Positions 8,353 through 19,033 of a DNA stretch of 64,000 nucleotides are shown piece by piece. The notes under the pieces were generated by a model. The model was not told the DNA's origin. It made no database searches and was given only the letters and a program-made list of their open reading frames with translations. The stretch spans positions 25,652 through 89,651 of the forward strand of contig PNAM01000088.1 of NCBI GenBank assembly GCA_003170275.1, in the 5' to 3' direction. The position numbers and the translations under genes are program-made. Source of the stretch: Myxococcales bacterium. Its GTDB lineage: Bacteria > Myxococcota_A > Polyangia > Palsa-1104. Position 1 is the first letter of the stretch. Every line of letters begins with the position of its first letter.

Positions 8353-8790
8353 ACGGCCGCATCATACCCAATCCCGGTACCTGCGGGCCAACGAGGCGGC
8401 GCAGGCTTCGTGAAATAAAAGCCTACTCTCCGTCCCGATCCCCCCGCGGTGACGTCGCCTCGATCGACATCATCAACCACAGCGCCGCGCTTGATCTGAA
8501 AGCGAATCTCATCTACCGGTTGGGCCTGTGATGCGCGCGATCTGGAAGAGAACGGCCCAGAAGAAGACCGCGAACAGCCCTTCCCCAATGTGTCGGAGCT
8601 GCGGGAGGCGCCCGGCGACGCAGAACGCGATCCTGGGGCAACTGCCAACCGCGCGGCGTCGCGGGCACGCTCGCCAGGGTGAGGGGGGCGCGCAGCTCGA
8701 GGGCGCGCCAGTGAGCCGGCGGCGACAGCCTGGTAATCATCCCATGCTTGGTAGCAAGACATGACTCTGGTTCGTAACCAGGAGGCTACG
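8353..8790 (+). other. 438 bp without a convincing gene
   Basis: Frames on both strands are short and Arg/Pro-rich. One minus-strand stretch at about 8510-8640 encodes a hydrophobic run (EGLFAVFFWAVLFQIARI) ending at a stop, but it is under 50 residues with no start or ribosome site; it could be a gene stub. The interval must hold the promoter for the DoxX gene. Confidence 0.4.
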
Positions 8791-9159
8791 ATGAACCTCG
8801 GACTGTGGATCGCGCAGGGGCTGCTGGGCGCGGCCTTCCTCATGGCGGGGCTGATGAAGTCGACCCAGCCCATCGAGAAGCTGGCGCCACGCATGAAGTA
8901 CGTCACCCGCTTTCCGCCGTGGGTCACCCGCTCCATCGGCGTGAGCGAGCTGGCCGGGGGCATCGGGCTGATCGTGCCGTGGGCGACGAGCGTGCTGCCC
9001 ATCCTGACGCCGATCGCCGCAGCCGCGCTCGTCCTTGTCATGGTGCTCGCGGCCGTGCACCACCTGCGCCACAGCGAAGCGGCGCTCAGCGGCGTCAACC
9101 TCGTGCTCGGCGCGGCGGCGGCGTTCGTCGCCTGGGGGCGCTTCCACCAACTCGGCTGA
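8791..9159 (+). CDS. DoxX-family inner-membrane protein
   Basis: The ATG at 8791 follows AGGAGG at 8779-8784, which fixes the start over the upstream ATG at 8761. The 122-residue product has four hydrophobic segments (about residues 5-22, 46-64, 69-88 and 98-115) and the DoxX pattern of a first helix GLLGAAFLMAGLMK followed by a loop with PP and a second helix starting SIGVSELAGGIGLI. DoxX-like proteins are small four-helix membrane proteins linked to respiration or redox stress; the exact role here is unknown. It stands alone. Confidence 0.87.
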   Translation: MNLGLWIAQGLLGAAFLMAGLMKSTQPIEKLAPRMKYVTRFPPWVTRSIGVSELAGGIGLIVPWATSVLPILTPIAAAALVLVMVLAAVHHLRHSEAALSGVNLVLGAAAAFVAWGRFHQLG

Positions 9160-9197
9160 CGGCTACTCAGCGTGCGAGTCTACTCGTCGCGGCTAAT

Positions 9198-9602
9198 TTA
9201 GCGCGCGCGCGGCATTTTCTTGTAGCAGCCGTCCGTCGTCATGCTCGCATCGAGCTCGCCGGCCGTGGCGACGAACGTGATCGGATCCCATCGCTCTGTG
9301 CCCTGGAGGTTGCGCCACTTGAGCTGCCCCACCCATTTTCCGAAATCGTCGGCGGTCAGGCGAAGGATCTCTTCGCCCTGCCTGTAGCCGTATTTCGAGG
9401 CGCTTCCCAGCTCGGCGATCTTGCCCGTGGCCTTGGTGGTGCCGTCGAGCGAGAAACGGATCACCATGCCCTGCCGTTCGGGGCAGGTCACCCGCCACGA
9501 GCCGGCGATGGGACCCGGCTCCTTTTCCCAAGGGTATTTTGCGTGGGCGCTCGTTGGCGCGAGGAGAACCACCAGCCATAGTCCGATCGCCAGGCGCAAC
9601 AT
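9198..9602 (-). CDS. Secreted hypothetical protein
   Basis: The 134-residue product has a signal peptide (LRLAIGLWLVVLLAPTSAHA) and a mature part of about 110 residues rich in beta-type sequence, with two cysteines (Cys40 and one near the C-terminus) that could form a disulfide in the periplasm. The sequence between, GSWRVTCPERQGMVIRFSLD, resembles small periplasmic lipocalin-like or DUF-type proteins but no family is claimed. Confidence 0.65.
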   Translation of the reverse strand: MLRLAIGLWLVVLLAPTSAHAKYPWEKEPGPIAGSWRVTCPERQGMVIRFSLDGTTKATGKIAELGSASKYGYRQGEEILRLTADDFGKWVGQLKWRNLQGTERWDPITFVATAGELDASMTTDGCYKKMPRAR

Positions 9603-9692
9603 CGTTCCATTTAGACGGCGTTGCGACTCATCTATTCACGCTCACCGCAAGAAACTGCACTGCACGAACGATGCAAGGCACTCACAATCACC

Positions 9693-9809
9693 ATGCGCAG
9701 GGTTCTGGACCTGACCCTCGACAGCCATCGCCACCATCAACTCGCGCGACTGGCGGCCGAGCAGCGTCGTACGCGCAGTGAGGAATCGCTCGACGAAATA
9801 GTCAGCTAA
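9693..9809 (+). CDS. Tiny possible ribbon-helix-helix peptide
   Basis: An ATG at 9693 opens 38 codons (MRRVLDLTLDSHRHHQLARL then AAEQRRTRSEESLDEIV). The order strand, helix, turn, helix fits a ribbon-helix-helix DNA-binding core, although it is shorter than usual and lacks a clear ribosome site. It may be a stub of a larger antitoxin-like gene or chance. Confidence 0.25.
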   Translation: MRRVLDLTLDSHRHHQLARLAAEQRRTRSEESLDEIVS

Positions 9810-9885
9810 TAGCTCGCTCCGATAGGCTCCGCATGTTACGAGCAGCTCCATGAGGTTCGAGCTGACGCGCGGAGTGTCCTCGCTC

Positions 9886-10488
9886 ATGGCCCTGCGCCGC
9901 AAAGCCCAGGTGCTGGGGCTCCTCGTAGCGCTGATTGGGTCCAGCGCGCGGGCCGATGCGCCGCAAGACACCGCGCCTGAGGTCGCGTTCTTCCGTGAAG
10001 GCGGCGGCGTGGTCGTGCACCACCACTTCGTAGGGCCGATGAACCCGACCAGATCCGCGTGGATCCGCCGCGATGGTCGCGTGCTTACGCGCGCCGCGCC
10101 GGGCGGTGCGGGCCGGCCCATGTTTCAGCTCCCCGGCGGGCAAGGCGCGACCGGATCCGCCGAGACGAGCCGTTGGCGTTGGCGCGAGAGCCAGATCGAC
10201 GTGGCGTTGTTGAAGAAGATCGAGCGCCTCGCCCATGCGAGCGGGCTCTGCAAGGCGAAGAGCACCCTGGGGTCCTCTGTCGGTGGCGCCTGGACGCTCG
10301 CGATCGATTTCGGCGCGGGGCTACGCTGCACCTACCGGCGGCGCGCCGGCCTGGCGGTCGAGGGTCCGATCAAGCCGCTGCGCAAGGCGGTCCTGGATGC
10401 GCTCGGCGCGGCGCTCGACGCGCCCGCGCTACACGAAGGAGTCCGCACCGATTCATGGGATCTCGGCGAGATGGCGCCGATGGGCTGA
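9886..10488 (+). CDS. Secreted hypothetical protein
   Basis: The ATG at 9886 begins a signal peptide (MALRRKAQVLGLLVALIGSS ending ARA) and a mature protein of about 175 residues, 200 in total. GGAG lies about 11 bp upstream. An earlier in-frame ATG at 9850 would add 12 residues before the signal. The mature part has two cysteines flanking a basic region (LCKAKSTLGSS and LRCTYRRR) and no known motif. It is convergent with nothing; a decayed gene fragment follows. Confidence 0.6.
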   Translation: MALRRKAQVLGLLVALIGSSARADAPQDTAPEVAFFREGGGVVVHHHFVGPMNPTRSAWIRRDGRVLTRAAPGGAGRPMFQLPGGQGATGSAETSRWRWRESQIDVALLKKIERLAHASGLCKAKSTLGSSVGGAWTLAIDFGAGLRCTYRRRAGLAVEGPIKPLRKAVLDALGAALDAPALHEGVRTDSWDLGEMAPMG

Positions 10489-10545
10489 CCTTCTCCCCGC
10501 GACCCACTCGCCGCCCTCTCGACTACGGCAACCCCGTCCCGTTGA

Positions 10546-10720
10546 CTGCGCGATCTGACGCAGGCGCAGGTGACCTCGGCGTTCAAGTCGGCCTTCGCGC
10601 GCACCGACGCGACGCAGAGCCCCGAGCTGCAATCGCGCTTCGACGCGCTGTTCGGCAGCCTCGGCGCGCTCAAAGCACGGCGATCAGATCCTGCTCACCG
10701 GGCTGCTGCCGCATCTAGGG
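10546..10720 (+). pseudogene. Stub resembling the C-terminus of a chalcone isomerase-like protein
   Basis: After a stop at 10543-10545 the frame reads LRDLTQAQVTSAFKSAFART, then SRFDALFGSLGALK. Deleting one A from the AAA run near 10676 continues it as HGDQILLTGLLPHLGQ. The mix of a helical segment followed by LKxGDxIxLT resembles the end of chalcone isomerase-like secreted proteins. No start or N-terminal half is present. Assignment rests on a short motif and is tentative. Confidence 0.3.
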
Positions 10721-11641
10721 CAGCGCGCACGCCGAGACGCTGCCTTCGTTCTTCGTCGCGTCGACGTCCTCCGTGTAGAACACGCGCGCGAAGGTCGCGT
10801 CCCAGCATTCGGTGGCGTGCACGACGAAGCCGGCCGGCAAGCTGCCGCCGGTAGCGACCAGGTCCGAGCGGCCCGCGCCCGACGCCAGCCAGCGCGAGGT
10901 GAGCGCGACGTCCTCCAGAGCTCCCGCCGGGTCGTTGTCGAAGTTCGTGCGCAGCCCGAACGCGAAGTTGCCAGACTGATCGGCGTGCTCAGCGTACTGA
11001 TAGGTCGCGTTCAGCGGCGTCGAGCCCGGCGTGCCGTCGAGGAAGTTGCCGAAGTGCACCTCCACGGTGCGCGGGTCGGCGGTGTTGTCGTACTTGAAGG
11101 CGATCCCGCCGGTGGCCGGGTGCACCGTCGGGTCGAGCGCGTTCAGCTCGGTGAAGTTGACGTCCAGCTCGCCGGAGCCGTGCGTGGCGTCGACCCGATG
11201 CGCGCTGCCGCCGAAGAGCCCCATGAAAGTCGAGTCGGGCGCGCTCTTGGGCTTGCCGCCGAGGAAGAACATGTAGTCCTGCGCGTCGACGCGTTGCACG
11301 CCCAGCACGGCGGTCATCGGCGAGAGCGCGTCGGTGAACGGTCCCCAGTAGGAGTTGGTCGCGTCCTGCGACGTCGGCGGCGTCGCGAGGGCCTTCTCGA
11401 CCAGGTCGAAAAAGGGCGCCGGCGCGCCGTTGACCTGCGTCGAGATCTGCCGGGTCAGCGTGTAGAAGGTCGCCTGCGCGCCGAGCAGCGCCTCTTCGCG
11501 CGCGCTCGACGTGCCGGTGCTGGCGCTAGCGCCCGGCACCGTGATGGCCACTGCGTCGCGCGTCGGCAGCGCCGCCGCGTCGGGATCGGCTGCGTTGCAG
11601 CCGACCGTGAGCGAAGTCAGGAGGAGGAGGACTCTGCGCAT
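10715..11641 (-). CDS. Hypothetical lipoprotein, about 300 residues
   Basis: The 308-residue protein has a lipobox LTVGC (Cys15) after a short hydrophobic run, so it should be lipid-anchored in the outer membrane or periplasm. After a Ser/Thr/Ala linker, the mature domain has few cysteines except a pair near the end (TECWDATF and SACALP) that may form a disulfide. The mid-part is beta-rich (MTAVLGVQRVDAQDYMFFLG, NFTELNALDPTVHP). No family was recognised. It is a single-gene unit. Confidence 0.68.
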   Translation of the reverse strand: MRRVLLLLTSLTVGCNAADPDAAALPTRDAVAITVPGASASTGTSSAREEALLGAQATFYTLTRQISTQVNGAPAPFFDLVEKALATPPTSQDATNSYWGPFTDALSPMTAVLGVQRVDAQDYMFFLGGKPKSAPDSTFMGLFGGSAHRVDATHGSGELDVNFTELNALDPTVHPATGGIAFKYDNTADPRTVEVHFGNFLDGTPGSTPLNATYQYAEHADQSGNFAFGLRTNFDNDPAGALEDVALTSRWLASGAGRSDLVATGGSLPAGFVVHATECWDATFARVFYTEDVDATKNEGSVSACALP

Positions 11642-12051
11642 GGGACACCCCTTTGTTAGTGTATCAAATCAATCAGTCGGTGAGCGTGAAGCCGGTCAGG
11701 CCAAATCTCGTTCGCGGCCCCGCTGTGCACAGAGGCTCTAGCAGCCCCCATGCCGTCGGTAACCAACGAGAAAGACTCGGCGGCGCGCATTCGCGCTGCC
11801 GGGCCGACCCGACAACTGTCGGCTGCTCCCGACAACTGGGCGCACAGGTGGGGGCGGGCGAGACAGGTCGAGGTGCGGGCGCTGCGCTCGTCGTCGACGA
11901 AGGCGACCAAGCGCATCCGTCCCCCGCAGCGGTTAGCAGGTCCCGGTGACTGTGGGAGGCGGCCTCACGATCTTCATTTCCATCTGGCCAGCAGGGTCGC
12001 AGATCAATGTCCTACGCGCTCTCGACCCCCGGGGCGCGCGCGGGGAGTCGA
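11642..12051 (+). other. 410 bp without a convincing gene
   Basis: Short overlapping frames on both strands, none with a start, ribosome site or recognisable motif. The first 60 bp after 11642 are relatively AT-rich (TTAGTGTATCAAATCAATCA) and probably contain the promoter of the lipoprotein gene ending at 10715. Confidence 0.4.
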
Positions 12052-12903
12052 TCAGGGTTTCCATGCCGCGACGGCACTCTTGAGACCAGCGACGCCTTTC
12101 GCGATGGCGAGGCTTCGAAGCTTCGAGTTTCTCGCGTAGAGCTCGCGGTCGGTCAACTCCTGGGGCGTCTCGGGCGTGACGCTGCCTTTGCCCGACACGG
12201 AGGCGAGGACGGTGCCGGCAGCCGAGTCGATCCACGTCATTCCGACCGCGCACTCGTAGCTCATGAGATTCTTCTCCGTCGCGCCGAGCCCCTTTCCCTT
12301 CTCGCGATACGTGTGCGCCGGGCCCGCCGCGCAGCGGCTCCACGAGACGAGGAGCTTTCCCTGAGGCGCGAGCTTCGGCGGGGTCGCCTTGAGCTCGGCG
12401 AGCGCGGAGGCGAGCGCCTTCGTCGAAGCAGGATCGCTCGTCTTGTACCGAGCCCCGTCGATGATCGCTTGGGCGTGCGCGATCGTCTCCAGGCAATCGG
12501 GCGACGCGAAGTCGACGCGCGACGGTACGGCCACGACACGGGGGTCGCTTTCTTTCGTGAGGCGCTCGGACTGGTACGCGAGACGCGAGCCCTCTGCATA
12601 CTCGACCGCGAACGGCACGGCGCCGTCGAGCGCAGCGACGCTCGCGGGCGCTTGCGCGGCCCCGACCTTCGGACCTTCCGGCAGGACGCGCGCGAGGAGG
12701 TCACGCATCCCGCGATCGTACGCGAGCGCCGCTTCCTTTCGCTTCTTCAGCTCTTCGTCGATGCGAGGCAGGGGATCGCTCAGGTCGCCGGCCGCCTGCT
12801 CCGCTTTGTCCTCGGCTTCGATGCGCGCGATGTCCTCCGCGCTCGGCTTGCTCTTGCATGCGAGGCTGCACGCGACGAGCGCGATGAGTAGCGATCTCCT
12901 CAT
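12052..12903 (-). CDS. Hypothetical lipoprotein
   Basis: GGAGGGAATC directly precedes the ATG at 12903. The 283-residue product has a lipobox LACSLAC (Cys16), an acidic helical stretch (EDIARIEAEDKAEQAAGDLS, residues 22-41) and a mature domain with cysteines at CLETIA, SRCAAG and YECAVG that may pair. It seems to be a myxobacterial surface lipoprotein of unknown function. Its start overlaps by 4 bp the end of an HTH frame upstream. Confidence 0.72.
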   Translation of the reverse strand: MRRSLLIALVACSLACKSKPSAEDIARIEAEDKAEQAAGDLSDPLPRIDEELKKRKEAALAYDRGMRDLLARVLPEGPKVGAAQAPASVAALDGAVPFAVEYAEGSRLAYQSERLTKESDPRVVAVPSRVDFASPDCLETIAHAQAIIDGARYKTSDPASTKALASALAELKATPPKLAPQGKLLVSWSRCAAGPAHTYREKGKGLGATEKNLMSYECAVGMTWIDSAAGTVLASVSGKGSVTPETPQELTDRELYARNSKLRSLAIAKGVAGLKSAVAAWKP

Positions 12904-13226
12904 GATTCCCTCCTAGCGCGCGTAGAAAACTCAACGTGCATCTCCGTGACCTCTTCGAGCAGCCGATCACGCTTCGATCGTGCCTTGGCCTCCTCGTCGG
13001 AGTCAACTTCACCGTCACCGAGAGTAATCGCTGTTGTCCATGACGATGTGACGGCAGGGCTACGCCTTCGCCATCGATTGGCGGGCAACAACAGGCGGCC
13101 CACCTGACTCCGAGAGAGCCCGGTCGCGGCTGCGACCTCGCGCACCGTGGCGCCGCCTGCGCGCAGCTCGCGCACCCGCAGGCGTCCGACCGCGACCGCT
13201 TCGTCTGGGCGCTCGCCTTCAAGCGC
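12900..13226 (-). pseudogene. HTH DNA-binding fragment upstream of lipoprotein
   Basis: The frame carries a strong helix-turn-helix, GGATVREVAAATGLSRSQVG, like the C-terminal DNA-binding part of resolvases or small transposon regulators, followed by an acidic helix and a stop that overlaps the lipoprotein start by 4 bp. The frame extends further upstream through Arg/Pro-rich sequence with no clear start, and the first part before 13226 looks like noise. It may be the truncated end of a mobile-element gene, or a small regulator whose start is hard to place. Confidence 0.4.
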
Positions 13227-13377
13227 TCGCCCAAGGCGACGTCGAAACGATGGCGCGCGCCCTCGGCACGCCGACCTGGCCCATCGGGATCTGCCTGCTC
13301 GTTCCGGCGTTGGTCGACGTGTATCGATATCCAGGGGAAAGCGATGATGCTCGGTACCGCCTTCACTTTTAGAGACG

Positions 13378-14970
<1,593 letters not shown>

Positions 14971-14976
14971 TTCAGG

Positions 14977-17496
14977 TCACTGCAGGATCATAACCGCATT
15001 TTCTATCGAATCCGAAAGGAACAGCGCGCCGCGCAGGGGATCGTAGGCGAGCCCGCCGATGCGGTTCAGGCCGGGCGGCGTGTCCTGCAGCTCGACGCCG
15101 CGCCGTCCGTCGCCGGCGAGCGGCGCAGCCTCCAGCGCGAGCGTCGCAGCCCAGGGATCGACGCGCCACAGCTGCGGCGTATCGTCGGCGAGGTAGAGCC
15201 ATTCTCCGTCGGTGCCGAAGGCGGTGACCTGCGCGCCGGCGGGCAACGCGAGCGCCGGTCCCGCCGAAGCAACCGGCGTCGCCGCGTCGAGCGCCACCTG
15301 CGACGGCACGCCCGCCGCGTCGACGGCGAATAGCCGCGCGCCGATCAGCGCCAGCCCGACCGCCGGACCGCTCGCCGGCGGCAAGGGCACCGGCGTGGCG
15401 CTCGTGCCGTCGACGGCGATGGCGATGAGCGCGGGCGCGTCGGCGCGGGCGACCCACAAGATCCGGCGCGCGCCGTCGAAGGCGAGCGCCGCGGGAACGC
15501 CGAGCGCGCCGGGGGCGGGCTGCCCGGCATCTTGCAGCCCACCGTCGCAGTCGGCGCTGGTGGTGCCGTCGACGCCGTCGAGCGCGTGGATCTCGGGCGG
15601 CGCGCCGTCGGCGGAGAAACGGATTCGTCGCACGGTGGCGTTGCCGCCGTCGGCGAGGTAGAGATCCGGCCCCGTCGGGTCGAAGGCGAGCGCAGACGGT
15701 CCACGCAACCGGCTCATGCCCGCCGGCCCGTCGAGATCTCCGGGCGAGCCCGGACAGCCGGCCGCGAGGGTCACCGATTGGCCGACGAGCGGCAGCTGCG
15801 AGGCGTCGTAGCTCACCTCGGCGACCGCGTGGTTGCCCGCATCGGCGACGAACAACTTGCCCGCGCCGCCCCAGGCCAGTCCCGCCGGCGTGCGAAACGC
15901 TGGCGTCGGAATTCCAGAGGAGCTCGCCTGGTCCGCGCCCGGATGCGGACCGAGCCCAAACAGCGGCGAGAGGTGAAACGTCCCGGACACCTCCTGCACC
16001 ACGCCGTTGCCCGATTGCACCACCGCGAGAAACGTGTTGCCGATGATCGGCAGCCGCGTGTCCTCGGTGAGGGGCCGAAAGATCTGCTCCACGTCGTCGA
16101 AGCGCACCACCACGTTGCTGGCGCTGCCCGCGAGCAGGTCGAGCTCTTCGGTATAACCGGGCTTCCCGTCGCCGGCGTAGGTGGAGAACGTGCCGGGCAC
16201 CAGCGGCGGCGCGTTCGTCGACGAGTAGGTGACGTAGAGACCCAGCTTGTCGTCGTACGCGACCAAGAGCGCGCCACCGACGAGCGGGGTGCCGGCGGGA
16301 TGATCGATCAGGCGATAGCCGATGGCGGTGACGCCCGAAACGTTTTCCTCGTCGGTGGTCACGCCCAGGCCCGGATCGAAGGTTCGCAACGCGGCGTGGC
16401 CGGTGTCGGCGATGAACAGCACCGATTGGCTCGGATCGAGCGCGCGCGCGCCGGTATCGATCTTGGTCGGCGCGCACAGGTGCGCCTGCGTGGCAACCAC
16501 CGGCGAGCCGGCCGCCTTGGTCTCCGCGGCCGGCAGCGGCGAGACGCACGGCTGTCCGCGCGCCGCCGGATCGCCGGCGACCACCGTCGGTGCGCCGCCA
16601 GCGAGCGGATAGTCCCAGATCAAGTTGGAGTCGCTGTCGGCGACGTAGAGATCGGTGTACGGCCCCTGGCTCTTGACCGAGTCGCGATAGGGCCACAGCG
16701 CGAGCCCGACCGCGCGCGTCGGGGCGACGCCGCTCGCCTGCGCGAAGTCGACATAGGCGAGCTGCTCGCGCGGCGCGGCTTGCATCGCCGCCGGGATGCT
16801 CACCGCGAGGAGGCGCACACCGTCGGAGATGAACAGTCGATGGCTGGTCGGATCAGCGACCAGCGCGGCGGGCTGGACCAACACCAGATCGGCGAGCGTC
16901 CCGGCGCCGGCGGGCGTACCGGCGCCGCATGGCACCAGCGTGTCGAACTGCCCGCCGCCGCTTGCGAGCGGGCGCACGCGGCGCAGCTGGCAGCGCTCGA
17001 GCACGTAGCCGAATCCGTCGAGGACGGCGAAGGCGATCGGGTGATCGAGGCGCGCCTTCTGCAGCGAGCCGGTGCCGCTGTCGCCGTCGCGCGTGCCGAG
17101 GCCGCCGAGCGCGCCGGCCAGAAGCCCGCCCGAGGTACCGTTCAGCCGACGCTCGAGCGTCAGCGACATCTTGGCGAGCGCGCGGCCGTCGAGCGTCAGC
17201 GGGATCGTGCCGCGGCCCGTCGGTGCGCCGCTCGCGTCGCGCGGCTCGACCTGCACGATGCCCGATCCGCGCGTGGCGCTGGGAAAGCGCACCGAGAAGG
17301 TGCCGAGGTTGCCGTTGACCGCGAACTGATGGCTGCGCGTGGTGACGGCGCCGTCGGGCGCGGTCAGCGTGACGGTGACGTTTTCGACCGCCACCGCGAG
17401 CCCTTGAGGGTTGAGCACGTCGACGATCAGCGCGGTGTCGTCCGCGCAGGCGGCCGGGAGCAGCGCGAGCGCCAGCGGGAGAGCTCTAAAAATCAA
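14977..17496 (-). CDS. NHL-repeat beta-propeller lipoprotein
   Basis: An 839-residue protein with lipobox LLPAAC (Cys17). The N-terminal 110 residues form an Ig-like beta domain; the rest carries repeated NHL-type units, seen as recurring phrases of the kind RxPxGLAWGGAGKLFVADAG and GPDLYLADGGNATVRRIRF, which form beta-propeller blades. Such proteins bind partners at the cell surface or periplasm. The gene overlaps the TPR gene by 11 bp and ends 6 bp before the kinase, so the three are translationally linked. Propeller number is not counted; it is long enough for one to two. Confidence 0.85.
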   Translation of the reverse strand: MIFRALPLALALLPAACADDTALIVDVLNPQGLAVAVENVTVTLTAPDGAVTTRSHQFAVNGNLGTFSVRFPSATRGSGIVQVEPRDASGAPTGRGTIPLTLDGRALAKMSLTLERRLNGTSGGLLAGALGGLGTRDGDSGTGSLQKARLDHPIAFAVLDGFGYVLERCQLRRVRPLASGGGQFDTLVPCGAGTPAGAGTLADLVLVQPAALVADPTSHRLFISDGVRLLAVSIPAAMQAAPREQLAYVDFAQASGVAPTRAVGLALWPYRDSVKSQGPYTDLYVADSDSNLIWDYPLAGGAPTVVAGDPAARGQPCVSPLPAAETKAAGSPVVATQAHLCAPTKIDTGARALDPSQSVLFIADTGHAALRTFDPGLGVTTDEENVSGVTAIGYRLIDHPAGTPLVGGALLVAYDDKLGLYVTYSSTNAPPLVPGTFSTYAGDGKPGYTEELDLLAGSASNVVVRFDDVEQIFRPLTEDTRLPIIGNTFLAVVQSGNGVVQEVSGTFHLSPLFGLGPHPGADQASSSGIPTPAFRTPAGLAWGGAGKLFVADAGNHAVAEVSYDASQLPLVGQSVTLAAGCPGSPGDLDGPAGMSRLRGPSALAFDPTGPDLYLADGGNATVRRIRFSADGAPPEIHALDGVDGTTSADCDGGLQDAGQPAPGALGVPAALAFDGARRILWVARADAPALIAIAVDGTSATPVPLPPASGPAVGLALIGARLFAVDAAGVPSQVALDAATPVASAGPALALPAGAQVTAFGTDGEWLYLADDTPQLWRVDPWAATLALEAAPLAGDGRRGVELQDTPPGLNRIGGLAYDPLRGALFLSDSIENAVMILQ

Positions 17497-18208
17497 AGTT
17501 CCCCTGGGTCGTCGAAGGCGTCGACGGGCGGGTGAGCACCACCGACGCGGTTACGCCGCCGGCCACCAGGAGGGCCACGCTCGTCCACAGGTACCAGCGC
17601 TTGTAGATCGGGGTGGGCCGATACTGCGACAGCACGCGTTGCGCGCGCGCCTGGGCGTCGTGCGCGGCGCTCTTGGCCTCTTCCGCTTCGGCCATCAGGT
17701 TGCGCGCGCGCAACGACAGCTCGTCGGCGGTGCGTTGCGCCGCCTCGGCCGCAGAGAGCCGCGTCGCCACGTTCGCCTGCTCCTGGTTGCGCTGCCGGAG
17801 ATCGGTCTCGACCACTTGAATCTTGGCAACCACCTCGTCGTGGTTGGCCGCGAAGGGCGCCGCGTCGACGTAGGCGCGAAAATAGGACAGCGCCTCTTGC
17901 GCGTGGCCGAGCGCGCGGTGGGTCTGCCCCAGGTCGTAGAGCAGCGCCGCGTTGGGCTTGAGCTTGTTGGCCGCCGCAAACTCGACGAGCGCCTCGGGGA
18001 AACGGCCCTGCGAGTACAGCCGGGTGCCCGCCTGGAAGTGGCGCAGCGCCTCGGCCGTCCGCTCGTCCCCGCGCACGGCCGCCGCCAGGAACGCTACCAG
18101 ACCGACGACGAGGGACAGTCGTGCCACGCCCTCAGCGTATCCTGGCCCTCCGATCGCCGTCAAACGCCGCTCGATCGCGTCGTCGCTCATCGAATCCGAC
18201 TTGTCCAT
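17486..18208 (-). CDS. TPR protein with C-terminal membrane anchor
   Basis: The 240-residue product contains TPR-like helices (residues about 50-125, ALRHFQAGTRLYSQGRFPEA and KPNAALLYDLGQTHRALG), a coiled coil of Gln/Glu/Ala, and a C-terminal transmembrane helix (WYLWTSVALLVAGGVTASVV). An N-terminal hydrophobic stretch could be a signal peptide if translation starts at the GTG at 18127 (VARLSLVVGLVAFLAAAVRG); the annotated start gives 27 extra residues. It is probably periplasmic with a membrane tether. It overlaps the propeller gene by 11 bp, so it is part of the same complex or pathway. Confidence 0.82.
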   Translation of the reverse strand: MDKSDSMSDDAIERRLTAIGGPGYAEGVARLSLVVGLVAFLAAAVRGDERTAEALRHFQAGTRLYSQGRFPEALVEFAAANKLKPNAALLYDLGQTHRALGHAQEALSYFRAYVDAAPFAANHDEVVAKIQVVETDLRQRNQEQANVATRLSAAEAAQRTADELSLRARNLMAEAEEAKSAAHDAQARAQRVLSQYRPTPIYKRWYLWTSVALLVAGGVTASVVLTRPSTPSTTQGNFDF

Positions 18209-18247
18209 TCCCGCCGGTGCCCCTCGTCCCGCCGGTGCGCCAAGCGC

Positions 18248-18991
18248 TCACTGCACCGTCACCGCCGCCAGGGCGGCGATCCCGTTGCCGCCTCCCGGCC
18301 CGTTGTTGGTCCAGGTGAGCGTCAGCTTGGTCGCCGACGACGGCCGGTAGGTGAATTCGAACACGACGTTGTTCGGCGTGTTGCCCGTCGAGGTGACACT
18401 GGTGCTCACGAAATCGGGCGCCGAGCCGTCGGCCAGGTGCGCGACCATCTTGCCCGTCGCGTTGTTCGCGCCGACGTACGCACGCAGCGTGCTGGTTGCG
18501 GCCGGATCGGCGTTCGCGGAGAACAGGAAGCCGCTCCCGCCGCCGGTCGTGTACACCGCACCGCTGCTGGTGCCCGCCATGGTCGGCGCGCCGTCCGACC
18601 AGGTGAAGGTCGTCGAGTAGCCGCTGCCCTGCTGCACCGTGCCGCCGACCAGGGTGTAGTCGATGAGCGTGGTGCCCCCGGTCTTGCGAATCGCGAACGT
18701 GCCGTTGGCGCCCCACTCGATCCAGTCGATCGTGCCTTCCAGCGTCAGGTTGTCCGCCACCGGAGCGGCCAGAAGCTGCCCGCTCAGCATGCCCGGCAGG
18801 TGCAGGTCGGGCGTGGGCGGCACCCCGCCGAGATCTCCGGGCGACGCCAGGTCCATCGGCATCCCAGGCCCCAGCTCGCCGCCGCCCATCGCCAGATCCG
18901 GCGCGCCGCCGCCCGGAGCGAGCGCGCCGACGGTGAACTGGCACCCGGCGGCGCCGAGCAGCAGCACGTAGCTGAGCGACCAACCGCGCAT
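18248..18991 (-). CDS. Lipoprotein with beta-sandwich domain
   Basis: The 247-residue product has a lipobox GAAGC (Cys17) and a Gly/Pro/Asp-Leu-rich spacer (PDLAMGGGELGPGMPMDLAS), a feature common in surface lipoproteins of this phylum. The remaining 170 residues are Thr/Ser/Gly-rich beta sequence (TFAIRKTGGTTLIDYTLVGG, VFEFTYRPSSATKLTLTW), suggesting a beta-sandwich of carbohydrate- or lectin-like type, but no family was identified. It sits 39 bp upstream of the TPR gene on the same strand and 42 bp after the oxidoreductase gene. Confidence 0.75.
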   Translation of the reverse strand: MRGWSLSYVLLLGAAGCQFTVGALAPGGGAPDLAMGGGELGPGMPMDLASPGDLGGVPPTPDLHLPGMLSGQLLAAPVADNLTLEGTIDWIEWGANGTFAIRKTGGTTLIDYTLVGGTVQQGSGYSTTFTWSDGAPTMAGTSSGAVYTTGGGSGFLFSANADPAATSTLRAYVGANNATGKMVAHLADGSAPDFVSTSVTSTGNTPNNVVFEFTYRPSSATKLTLTWTNNGPGGGNGIAALAAVTVQ

Positions 18992-19033
18992 TCGGGGGAT
19001 GTCATCGATACTGCCTGTTCGCGCGCGGGCCAG

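Noticed and set aside
15532..17535. Long plus-strand frame opposite the NHL lipoprotein
   Set aside because: High-GC codon bias in the real gene opens the antisense frame; its translation is Arg-rich and has no motif.
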